Made by a program: the position numbers and the translations under genes. A stretch of DNA of 64,000 bases from Bog-756 sp963737625. GTDB taxonomy: Bacteria; Actinomycetota; Acidimicrobiia; Acidimicrobiales; RAAP-2. The stretch spans positions 186,001 to 250,000 of the forward strand of contig CAVTTK010000005.1 of assembly GCA_963737625.1 (NCBI GenBank). The letters run 5' to 3'. This document shows positions 15,512 to 23,340 of the stretch, piece by piece. The notes beneath the pieces are model-generated. The model was given only the letters and a program-made list of their open reading frames with translations. It was not told the DNA's origin and made no database searches. Each line of letters begins with the position of its first letter. The stretch's first letter is position 1.

Positions 15512-16347
15512 TCCATGACCGCGCCCTCCACGGCCACCACCACCGAGGGCTTGGTGGCGGACCGGAACCGCTCGGCGATGTCGTCGAGCATGTCGTCGGT
15601 TCGACGGGGGCTGTGGTGGGACAGCACCACCGACGAGGCCCCGGCCAGCGCACCCAGGGCCACGGCGTACTCCATGGCGGCATGACCGAAGGCCGCCCCT
15701 TCGGGGAGCTGGTCCGCGGTGAGTTGGGCGTCGTGGATCAGGACGTCGGCCCCCCGCACCAGGTCGACCACGTCGGGCGGGTAGTCACCCCACCCGTCCG
15801 GACCGGGACCATAGGTGGTGGGACAGTGGTCCGGCATGTAGACCACCACACTGTCGCCGCTCGAGATCCGGTAGCCGTAGGTGGCCCCGCCCTTGTGGGC
15901 GATCTCGGTGGCCGTGACGGTGAAGCCATCCATGTGGTGCGTGCCGGTGGAAAGCGATGAGAACGTCCACGAGCCCAGAAGCCCCTCGGGATCGATGGGG
16001 AAGTTGGGCGGGGACATCATCCGGGCCAGGGTGGCGACGGCCCCGCGCCCGTCGGGCTGGGCCGGGAGGAAGAGGTCGCACCGCGCCTCGTGGCGGTCGA
16101 CCGCGGTACAGAAGGGGAGGCCCTCGACGTGATCCCAGTGCAGATGGGTGAGCAGGAGGCTGCCGTGGAACGGGTCGCCGCCGAGCACCGTGGTCAGGGC
16201 CTGGATGCCGGTCCCGGCGTCCAGCACCAGGGAGGGCGCCTGACCGTCGTGGGCCAGGGCCACGCACGAGGTGTTGCCGCCATACCGGACGAACGGCAGT
16301 CCGGGAGTGGGGATGGAGCCGCGTACGCCCAGCAGGTGGGCACGCAC
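15505..16347 (-). CDS. Metallo-beta-lactamase-fold hydrolase
   Basis: 280-residue MBL-fold hydrolase. The zinc motif HxHxDH is LLTHLHWDHVEG (His68, His70, Asp72, His73); further ligands come from the Asp in ADVLIHDAQLT and the His in VVLSHHSPRRTDD. The N-terminal LLGVRGSIPTPG with RYGGNTSCV is typical of the cyclic-phosphodiesterase/RNase Z-like subgroup in which a gene often stands next to signal proteins. Here it lies four bases behind the cyclic-nucleotide-binding gene, so a role in cyclic-nucleotide turnover is possible but is inference. It overlaps the glycosyltransferase downstream. Confidence 0.88.
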   Translation of the reverse strand: MRAHLLGVRGSIPTPGLPFVRYGGNTSCVALAHDGQAPSLVLDAGTGIQALTTVLGGDPFHGSLLLTHLHWDHVEGLPFCTAVDRHEARCDLFLPAQPDGRGAVATLARMMSPPNFPIDPEGLLGSWTFSSLSTGTHHMDGFTVTATEIAHKGGATYGYRISSGDSVVVYMPDHCPTTYGPGPDGWGDYPPDVVDLVRGADVLIHDAQLTADQLPEGAAFGHAAMEYAVALGALAGASSVVLSHHSPRRTDDMLDDIAERFRSATKPSVVVAVEGAVMEC

Positions 16348-16351
16348 CCCC

Positions 16352-17353
16352 TCAGTCCCGTGAGCTCTCGGTCCGGTGGCCCTTGGCCAACTCGTGGAGC
16401 TTCTCCTGGTCCATGGTGCTGTGGGCCACGACGGCCACCCGGGAGTCGGTCACGGCCACGAGGGTCGCCGTCCGGGTGCCGCCCTCGATGCCGGCCCGTT
16501 CTCCGATGACGGCCCCGGGCCCGTACTCGGCCAGCCGCTCGCCGTCCTTGTCCACCCGGATGACGCCGTCGAGGACCAAGAAGACGTCCGTTCCGTGCTC
16601 TCCTTCCCGCACCAGGGTGTGGCCGGCCGCCACCTTGCGGAACTTGGGCTTGGACCCCTTGTCCATCAGCTGGACGGACAGGGCGCGCTCGAGGGCCGTC
16701 TCCACCGCGGTGACCAGGGCCGGGGACTCCTCGTCGCCCCACGGGGTGTGCTTGCCGAACGACTTGCGGTACCAGTCCTTGAAGTCGGTGAGGCCGGACT
16801 TGGCGGCCAGGCGCCCGTCCCCGTCGTAGAACCAGTGCCGGGGGAACCGGCTGGCCCCGAGGACCTCGAACTCGGCGGGGGCGTGGGCACGGAGGGTCAG
16901 GCTCAGCGTGGCCCATACCAGCGGCGCCTGCCACTGGATGAACGGCTTGCGCCGCACCCGGCGGGGGGCCGGGAGCCCGGTTCGTCCCCCGGCCGTCTGC
17001 ACGAATCGGACCCAGCCGTCGCCCACCTCGGGTGGCTGCTGGATGACGGGGAGGGCCACCGCCTCGAACGCCTTGTTGATGTTACCGACAGCCACCGTGG
17101 TCGATCCCATCAGCCCGCCCCCGGTGTACCCGTACCCGGTGACCGCGCCCCCGGCGTCGGTATCCATCCAGGCGCTGAGCACGTTGGCGAACCGGAAGCG
17201 GTCGGCCTGCCTGAGGGCCTCGATGTCCTCGATGACGTCGGGGGGAGGCTCGTCGTAGTGGGTGAATCCGGCGTCGAAGGCCACTCGGGTCCCGCCCCGT
17301 ACCGCTTCGGAGGGGATCCACGAGAGGGAGGTCACGGAGCTCTCGGTTCGCAT
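16352..17353 (-). CDS. Cyclic-nucleotide-binding domain protein
   Basis: 333 residues. The C-terminal 90 residues (about 235-325) form a CAP/PKA-type cyclic-nucleotide-binding domain: AGHTLVREGEHGTDVFLVLDG, then the phosphate-binding cassette GAVIGERAGIEGGTRTATL, in which the Glu and Arg that hold the ribose and cyclic phosphate are both kept. The N-terminal 230 residues match no family I can name and contain no DNA-binding motif, so it is not a Crp-type activator. It is divergent from a class III cyclase gene 134 bases away and leads the MBL and glycosyltransferase genes. It is the natural cAMP sensor for that cyclase. Start ATG 17353; an in-frame GTG at 17389 is possible. Confidence 0.85.
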   Translation of the reverse strand: MRTESSVTSLSWIPSEAVRGGTRVAFDAGFTHYDEPPPDVIEDIEALRQADRFRFANVLSAWMDTDAGGAVTGYGYTGGGLMGSTTVAVGNINKAFEAVALPVIQQPPEVGDGWVRFVQTAGGRTGLPAPRRVRRKPFIQWQAPLVWATLSLTLRAHAPAEFEVLGASRFPRHWFYDGDGRLAAKSGLTDFKDWYRKSFGKHTPWGDEESPALVTAVETALERALSVQLMDKGSKPKFRKVAAGHTLVREGEHGTDVFLVLDGVIRVDKDGERLAEYGPGAVIGERAGIEGGTRTATLVAVTDSRVAVVAHSTMDQEKLHELAKGHRTESSRD

Positions 17354-17487
17354 GTTCTTATCCTGCCCCCCAAACGTGCCTCTTGCCACGGTGTTCGCCT
17401 GTTTTGGAGGGTGTGGCTGGCACCACCCCCGCTTGACGTGGTCACTCCCTGTACCCCGATGGGGAGATGTGCGATAACTGACTCATC

Positions 17488-18957
17488 ATGGATTCGGAGG
17501 ACCCCCAGCCTGGAGCCACCATCGACGTCTTCCTGGCCGACGACAATGTGATCGTGCGGGAGGGTGTCCGGACCCTCCTGACCCGTCAGTCCGACCTGCG
17601 GGTCGTGGGCGTCGCCGAGGACTACGACGGGTTGGTCGAGGGGGTCATGGCCACCCAGCCCCACGTGCTGGTGACCGACATCCGCATGCCACCCACCTTT
17701 CAGCGGGAAGGGATCGAAGCGGCCCGGGAGGTCCGCCAGCGGTGCCCGGGTATCGGCGTCGTCATCCTCTCGCAGTACGACGATCCTGAGTACGCCATCT
17801 CCTTGGTGGCCGAGGGCTCAGCCGGCTACGGGTACCTGCTGAAGGACCACATCGCCGAGGGCAACCAACTGGTCGACGCCGTGCGCGCCGTGGCCACCGG
17901 AGGCACCGCCCTCGACCCCTCCATCGTCGACGCCCTGGTGTCGCCGGTGACCACCCACGGAGGACTCACCCCGGCCGAGGAGACCCTGCTGAATTGGGTG
18001 GCCGAGGGCAAGCCCATCAAGGCCATCGCCGCGGCCCAGCGCACCACACCCGAGGCGGTCGACGCCGAGGTCGAGACGCTGTTCGTCAAGTTGGCCCAGG
18101 GAGTCTCGGCGGGAACCGAGGGAGCCATCCGCCGGCTGCGGCTCCTCCACCAGTGCATCGTCGACCGGGAGGAGCAGGGCGAGTCGTTGTCCCGGCTGCT
18201 CCCCGGCGGCCTGGCGGAGAAGCTGCGGCGGGATGGCCGCGACATCGGGAAGACCGAGGTGGTGGAGGTCACCGTCCTCATGAGCGACATCCGGTCCTAC
18301 TCCACCATCGCCGAGCACGCCGACCCCAGTCAGCTCGCCAGTCAGCTGAACACCCACCGGGCGGCCATGAACGAGGCCATCCTGGGTCAGGACGGCACCA
18401 TCATGCAGTTCGTGGGCGACGCCGTCATGGCCGTGTTCGGTGCCCCGTTCTCCCAGCCCGACCACGCGGCCCGGGCCCTGGTGGCCGCGGCAGACGCCCA
18501 CCGGCTGCAGGCCGAGGTCAACGCCCGCTGGGAGCTCGACGGCCTCCCGGCCTTCGGGCTGGGACTGGGCCTTTCGACCGGCGAGGCCGCCGCTGCGCTG
18601 CTCGGGACCGAGGAGCGGCTGGAGTACACCCTGGTGGGCGACACGGTCAATCTGTCCCAACGCCTGCAGCAGCTGGCCGAATCGGGCGAGACTGTACTGA
18701 GTCAGGCCACGATGGATGCGTTGGAGGGGTCGGCGGAGCCGGTGGAGGCGACACTCTTGCCCGAACAACTGGTCAAAGGGAGGGACACCCCGGTGCGGGC
18801 GTGGCGGATTGCCCGCCAGGTACCGGCGGTGGCGGTCCTGGCCCGTGCCCCCGCCGGCGCCGGTTCCCACGGCGACACCGACAGCAGTCCTGACAGCAGG
18901 GCCGGCGTCAGATCTGGCGGCGGGTTCGACGATCATCCCGGAGGAGAATCCCAATGA
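17488..18957 (+). CDS. REC - LuxR-type HTH - class III adenylate/guanylate cyclase fusion
   Basis: 489 residues in three parts. REC (about 12-145): acidic pair Asp18/Asp19, phospho-acceptor Asp64 in LVTDIRMPP, Ser95, Lys119. A NarL-like HTH region (about 158-205, GGLTPAEETLLNWVAEG...KAIAAAQRTTPEAVDAEVE), degenerate. A class III cyclase (about 255-445): metal Asp267 in MSDIRSYS and Asp311 in FVGDAVMAVFGAP, transition-state Asn388 and Arg392 in GDTVNLSQRL, Thr381 in the second purine-specifying position. The first purine-specifying position is Gln307 instead of the usual Lys. It is a response regulator whose output is a cyclic nucleotide; it overlaps the ABC ATPase gene by four bases and faces a cyclic-nucleotide-binding protein. 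The tail after residue 450 is low complexity. Confidence 0.92.
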   Translation: MDSEDPQPGATIDVFLADDNVIVREGVRTLLTRQSDLRVVGVAEDYDGLVEGVMATQPHVLVTDIRMPPTFQREGIEAAREVRQRCPGIGVVILSQYDDPEYAISLVAEGSAGYGYLLKDHIAEGNQLVDAVRAVATGGTALDPSIVDALVSPVTTHGGLTPAEETLLNWVAEGKPIKAIAAAQRTTPEAVDAEVETLFVKLAQGVSAGTEGAIRRLRLLHQCIVDREEQGESLSRLLPGGLAEKLRRDGRDIGKTEVVEVTVLMSDIRSYSTIAEHADPSQLASQLNTHRAAMNEAILGQDGTIMQFVGDAVMAVFGAPFSQPDHAARALVAAADAHRLQAEVNARWELDGLPAFGLGLGLSTGEAAAALLGTEERLEYTLVGDTVNLSQRLQQLAESGETVLSQATMDALEGSAEPVEATLLPEQLVKGRDTPVRAWRIARQVPAVAVLARAPAGAGSHGDTDSSPDSRAGVRSGGGFDDHPGGESQ

Positions 18958-19715
18958 GTGCAGTGACGGTGGACCCGACGACCGAGGCGCCCGAGATCCC
19001 GGTGGTCAGCGACGTGCTGGTGGTGGAGGGCGTCCGCAAGACCTTCGAGGCGGAGAACGCGCCGGTCCGGGCCTTGCGCGGCGCCAATCTGAGGGTGCCG
19101 GCCGGGGACTTCGTGGCGCTGATGGGCCCGTCGGGGTGCGGGAAGTCGACGCTCCTCAACCTGGTGGCCGGGCTGGACGTCGCCGACGAGGGCACCATCA
19201 GCGTGGGCGGGGAGCTGGTCACCGGTCGGACCGAGGATGAGCTCTCCCTCATCCGGCGGGAGCATATCGGGATCGTGTTCCAGTTCTTCAACCTCCTGGA
19301 GAGCATGACGGCCCTGGAGAACGTGGCCCTCCCGGCCATCATCGCCGGCACCAAGCGCAAGCCGGCCGAGAGCCGGGCCCGTGACCTCCTCGACCTCCTC
19401 GGTGTGGGCGACAAGGCCAAGGCCGTGCCCGGGTCCCTCTCGGGAGGGCAGCGCCAGCGGCTGGCCATCGCCCGGGCCCTGGCCAACGAGCCGACCCTGT
19501 TGCTGGCCGACGAGCCCACCGGTGCGCTCGACTCCGACAGCGGCCACGAGATCGTCGAGCTGCTGTCGCGGCTGCACCACGGGGGACAGACGATCGTCCT
19601 GGTCACCCACGACAACGACGTGGCCAAGGCCGCCGAGCACCTGATCTACATGCGGGACGGGCAGATGGTGGAGGCACCGGACCGGAGTGCGGCCGCCGTG
19701 CACGAGGCGACGTGA
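18954..19715 (+). CDS. ABC transporter ATP-binding protein (MacB/LolD type)
   Basis: 253-residue ATPase subunit: Walker A GPSGCGKST with Lys64, Q-loop in IGIVFQFFNLL, signature LSGGQRQRLAIARAL, Walker B LLLADEPTGALDSD with Glu187, and a switch His in VTHDNDVAKAAEHL. ADEPTGALD is the hallmark of the FtsE/LolD/MacB group, which pairs with FtsX-type permeases. ATGA overlap with the cyclase gene and a four-base overlap with the kinase gene make one polycistronic unit. Its likely partners are the permease at 23341 and perhaps the paralogue at 6344. Confidence 0.95.
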   Translation: MSAVTVDPTTEAPEIPVVSDVLVVEGVRKTFEAENAPVRALRGANLRVPAGDFVALMGPSGCGKSTLLNLVAGLDVADEGTISVGGELVTGRTEDELSLIRREHIGIVFQFFNLLESMTALENVALPAIIAGTKRKPAESRARDLLDLLGVGDKAKAVPGSLSGGQRQRLAIARALANEPTLLLADEPTGALDSDSGHEIVELLSRLHHGGQTIVLVTHDNDVAKAAEHLIYMRDGQMVEAPDRSAAAVHEAT

Positions 19716-21907
19716 CCACCACGCCGGCGGCCGCGGCGCGGGCGTCCACCGCCGAAGGCGCGGACCTACCCGTGGGGTCGTCCGTTAGCGGGCATCCGTC
19801 GCGGCCGCAGCCGGTGGCCCTGGCCGATGGCCGCGGTGACCGGATCCGCATCTCGACCTCGGTGCTGTTGGTGGTGCCGGCCCTGGTCGTGGTGGCGCTG
19901 GGCTTCGCCAAGGCGGCATCGGCGGGGCTCACCACGGCCGAGGCCATCCGCATCGAGCTCACCCTGGGCTGGGTGGTGGCCGCCCTGTTCCTCCTGGTCC
20001 GCCCCGAGCTCCGCCGCCTGGGCCGTCTGCTGGCGCTGGCGGCCCTGCTGGGCGCGGCCACCCTCACCGCGGCCGTGGTCGGCCAGACCACGGCCGGAGG
20101 CACCGGACATGCCGCCCGATTCCTGGCCACCCTGCTGCCCGCGGTCCTCATGGCCGTCGGGGTGCACTTCCTGCTGTCGATCCCCGACGGGCGGCTGACC
20201 TCCCGGACCCGGCTGGTCACCGTCGTCGTGGCCTACGCCGCCGGGCTGGCCTTCGGCCTGTGGGCCTGGTTCGGCCCGGGACGGTTGAGTGACACCGCCG
20301 CCGTCATCGGTTGGCTGGTGGCCGTGGCCGTGGGCGTGATCGGTGCGTCGCGTCGCTACCGCTCGGCACCGGGGGTGGATCGGCAGCGGCTGCAACTGAT
20401 GGCCGGCGGCGCAGTGGCCACCTTCGAGCTGGGGCTGGTGGTGGTGGGGCTGTACCTGTTGGTCAAGTGGCCGGTCCATCCCTGGGCCATCGCCGCCGGA
20501 GGCACGGTGTTGGTGCCGATCGGCGTGGCCTGCGCCACCGTCCCCCGACTACTCGGGAAGTCCGATCGGGTACTGGTGTCGCTGCTGACGGTCACCGGCC
20601 TCTCCGCGGTGGTCCTGGCCGTCTACGTCCTGGTCATTCTGGGCTTCGGCCACGAGCCAGGCTCCCAGGACCGTGAGGTACTCGGTCTGTCCATTCTGGC
20701 CGCCGCCATCGTGGCGCTCGGCGCGTCCGTCTCCCACCAGCGGGTCCAACAGTTCGCCCAACGGTTGGTCTACGGCACCGATGCCGTGCCCGACGACGTG
20801 GTCAAGACCTTCAGCACCCGGCTGACCCGGGCCGTGACCATGGACGAGCTGCTCCTGCAGCTCACCGAGTCACTGCACAAGTCGATGGTGCTGACCAGTG
20901 CCGAGGTGTTCACCGGCTCGAGTGAGGTGCTGGAGCGGAGCGCCTCCATCCCCGACCACGGACCGGGCACGCTGCACATCGGACCCCAGGAGCAGCCCGT
21001 GGTGGCCAGGGCCGGCGTGTCGGGGAACGCCTGGACGTCGGTGTGGCTGCCGGCGGTCATTGCCGGCCGGGACCACGCCCAGCTCCGCGTGTGCCCCATC
21101 ACCTATGGCGGCGAGTTGCTGGGCCTGGTGGTGGTGGAGCGGCCCACCACCGAGCCCCCGTTCAACGAGCAGGAGGACCTGACCCTCACGGAGCTCTCCC
21201 GCCAGGTCGGACTGGCCCTCCACAACGTCAACCTGGACTCGGCCCTCCAGTCCACGCTGGACGAGGTCCGCCGTCAGGCGGCCGAGCTCCGGGCCTCCCG
21301 CACCCGCATCGTGGCCGCGGCCGACGCCGAGCGTCGTCGGGTGGAACGGGACCTCCACGATGGCGCCCAGCAGCACCTGGTGGCGCTGGCCGTGAACGTC
21401 CGCCTGGTCAAGGACCTGGTGGCCGAGGACCCCGAGGCCGCCGCCCAGGCCCTCGACGAGATCGCCCTCGAGGTCAAGGCCACAGTGCAGGAGCTCCGGG
21501 ACCTGGCCCACGGCATCTACCCGCCCCTCCTCATGGACAACGGCCTGCCCGAGGCTCTGCGGGCGGTGGCCTCGAGGAGCCCGCTCGACGTGACCACATC
21601 GGTCGACGACGTCGGCCGCTTCTCCCCCGATGTCGAGGCAGCCGTGTACTTCTGCTGCCTCGAAGCCCTGCAGAACGCGGCCAAGCACGCCTCGGAGTCC
21701 CACGTGGAGGTGCGGGTGTGGGAGGAGGAGGGAGGGCTGCTCTTCACGGTGACCGACGATGGGCCGGGCTTCGACGCCAAAGTGGCCCAGGCCGGACACG
21801 GCTTCATGAACATGAGCGACCGTCTCGGTGCCATCGGGGGGTCTGTCCGGTGGGATTCCGCTCCGGGCGCTGGTTCGACGGTGCGGGGCTCGATCCCGAT
21901 CACCTGA
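19712..21907 (+). CDS. NarL-type sensor histidine kinase (HisKA_3) with multi-helix membrane domain
   Basis: 731 residues. A disordered N-terminus is followed by about eight hydrophobic segments between residues 48 and 360, then a GAF-like region (about 370-500), then the dimerisation helix ERRRVERDLHDGAQQHLVAL with phospho-acceptor His549, and an HATPase domain with EALQNAAKHASESHVE (N box) and VTDDGPGFD plus GHGFMNMSDRLGAIGG (G boxes). The HDGAQQ H-box is diagnostic for kinases that pair with NarL/LuxR response regulators. Start GTG 19712 overlaps the ATPase stop. Candidate partners are the three REC proteins in this cluster. The signal is unknown but is probably sensed in the membrane. Confidence 0.93.
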   Translation: MTTTPAAAARASTAEGADLPVGSSVSGHPSRPQPVALADGRGDRIRISTSVLLVVPALVVVALGFAKAASAGLTTAEAIRIELTLGWVVAALFLLVRPELRRLGRLLALAALLGAATLTAAVVGQTTAGGTGHAARFLATLLPAVLMAVGVHFLLSIPDGRLTSRTRLVTVVVAYAAGLAFGLWAWFGPGRLSDTAAVIGWLVAVAVGVIGASRRYRSAPGVDRQRLQLMAGGAVATFELGLVVVGLYLLVKWPVHPWAIAAGGTVLVPIGVACATVPRLLGKSDRVLVSLLTVTGLSAVVLAVYVLVILGFGHEPGSQDREVLGLSILAAAIVALGASVSHQRVQQFAQRLVYGTDAVPDDVVKTFSTRLTRAVTMDELLLQLTESLHKSMVLTSAEVFTGSSEVLERSASIPDHGPGTLHIGPQEQPVVARAGVSGNAWTSVWLPAVIAGRDHAQLRVCPITYGGELLGLVVVERPTTEPPFNEQEDLTLTELSRQVGLALHNVNLDSALQSTLDEVRRQAAELRASRTRIVAAADAERRRVERDLHDGAQQHLVALAVNVRLVKDLVAEDPEAAAQALDEIALEVKATVQELRDLAHGIYPPLLMDNGLPEALRAVASRSPLDVTTSVDDVGRFSPDVEAAVYFCCLEALQNAAKHASESHVEVRVWEEEGGLLFTVTDDGPGFDAKVAQAGHGFMNMSDRLGAIGGSVRWDSAPGAGSTVRGSIPIT

Positions 21908-21953
21908 GGCGGGGGGTCGACGGGCCGGGTGACCCCGACCGGTCCGGCGGCGC

Positions 21954-22370
21954 TCAGGTGGGGAGGAACTCGATGGTGTCCCGCTCGGCCCAGATGCGCT
22001 TGAGCTCGGAAGGTCCGAACTCCTCCTTGTTGACGTAGGCCAGGGCGCCACTGGTGGAGGCGTCGGGAGGCAGGTCCTGGGGTGTGTAGGTGGAGCACAG
22101 GATCACGACGGTGTCGGGCTCGGTGGCCACGATGCGCCGGGTGGCCTCGACGCCGTTCATCCCGGGCATGTTGATGTCCATGAGCACGAGGGCCGGGTGG
22201 AGCTCGGCGGCCATGGCCACGGCCTCCTCCCCGTCGGTGGCCTCACCGACCACGGCGAAGCCGTCCATCCGCCCCACCACGGCCTTGGCCGCCATGCGGA
22301 AGGGAGCCTGATCGTCCACGACCAGTACCGGGAGGGTGTCGGTGGTCTCCATGATGGGCAATTGTCGCAC
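21954..22370 (-). CDS. Stand-alone response regulator receiver (REC) protein
   Basis: A REC domain with almost no output region: VLVVDDQAPFRM with the acidic pair, the phospho-acceptor Asp in LVLMDINMPGMNG (Asp65 from the GTG start), the Thr/Ser switch in VVILCSTYT, and Lys in ALAYVNKEEF. It ends with about 15 further residues, so it may act through protein contacts, for example as a phosphate sink for the kinase ending 46 bases away on the other strand. Start is either GTG 22370 or ATG 22352; neither has a clear ribosome site. Confidence 0.88.
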   Translation of the reverse strand: MRQLPIMETTDTLPVLVVDDQAPFRMAAKAVVGRMDGFAVVGEATDGEEAVAMAAELHPALVLMDINMPGMNGVEATRRIVATEPDTVVILCSTYTPQDLPPDASTSGALAYVNKEEFGPSELKRIWAERDTIEFLPT

Positions 22371-22416
22371 GCCGGCTAGCCACGAGACAGGGAGCTAGCA
22401 CTCCCCGTGGGTGTGG

Positions 22417-23100
22417 CTACCCGGTGGCCGGGCCTCCCAGATAGATGAGCACCGCCTTCACCCGGCGGTTGACGTCCTCCTCCTCGGTCAGGCCGAGCTT
22501 GGAGAAGATGGCGTTGGTGTGCTTCTCCACCGCCCGCTCCGACAGGAACAGGGAGGCGGCGATGGCGGCGTTGTTCTTGCCCTGGGCCATTTCGGACAGC
22601 GTCTCCATCTCCCGCGAGGTCAGGCGGTCGAGGTCCGACGGACGGCGGGGTGTCGAGGCTCCGACCAGGGCGTCGACCACTGCCGGGTCGACCACTGATC
22701 CTCCCTCGGCCACGGTGCGTATGGCCGTGGCCAACTCGTCGACCCCGGCGATGGTCTCCTTCAGCAGGTAGGCGCGGCGGGCCGATCCGTCGGACAGCAG
22801 GGCCAGGGCGTACTCGGGGTTGGCGTACTGGCTGAGCACCACCACCCCGATGTCCGGCCGGTGCTGGCGCAGGTGGGCTGCGGCCTGGATGCCCTCGTCG
22901 GTCCCGGTCGGGGGCATCCGGATGTCGGTGACCACCACGGCGGGCTCCACGTCCTCGACCAGGGCCAGTAGCCCGGGGAGGTCGTCGGCCGTACCCACCA
23001 GCTCCAGCCCGTCCTGTTGGGCGATGAGTTTCTCCACCCCCTGCCGCAGGAGGGCGTTGTCCTCCGCCAGCACCACCCGGACCCTGTCCATGGCCGACAA
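22417..23100 (-). CDS. NarL/LuxR-family response regulator
   Basis: 227 residues: REC (about 6-125) with Asp59 in VVVTDIRMPP as phospho-acceptor, Ser in VVVLSQYANPEYA and Lys in AYLLKETIAG; then a LuxR-type HTH (about 158-212, LDRLTSREMETLSEMAQGKNNAAIA and LSERAVEKHTNAIFSKLGL). The REC half is strikingly similar to that of the cyclase fusion (TDIRMPP..EGI.AA, SQY.DPEYA, VVDALV), so the two are recent paralogues, one answering with DNA binding and the other with cyclic nucleotide. It probably regulates this cluster. Confidence 0.93.
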   Translation of the reverse strand: MSAMDRVRVVLAEDNALLRQGVEKLIAQQDGLELVGTADDLPGLLALVEDVEPAVVVTDIRMPPTGTDEGIQAAAHLRQHRPDIGVVVLSQYANPEYALALLSDGSARRAYLLKETIAGVDELATAIRTVAEGGSVVDPAVVDALVGASTPRRPSDLDRLTSREMETLSEMAQGKNNAAIAASLFLSERAVEKHTNAIFSKLGLTEEEDVNRRVKAVLIYLGGPATG

Positions 23101-23340
23101 CCGTAGTCGGCCAGGCCTCTGACCAGGATGAGCCTCGGCCCCGGGGCGGTGGCGTCCGGGCCGGGGGAGGGATGTCGCCGAGTGGTAGTAGCACCCGTCG
23201 GCCCGTTGGGCTGGCGCCCTTGGCCGGGGACCCGGGCGCGATCAGACTGACGGGAGGATGGGCATCGTCGTGAGGGAGCCGAGACGGGGACTGGGTGGCT
23301 GCGTCGATGGCACCCTGCCGGTGGCGGATCGGGCCGAGTC

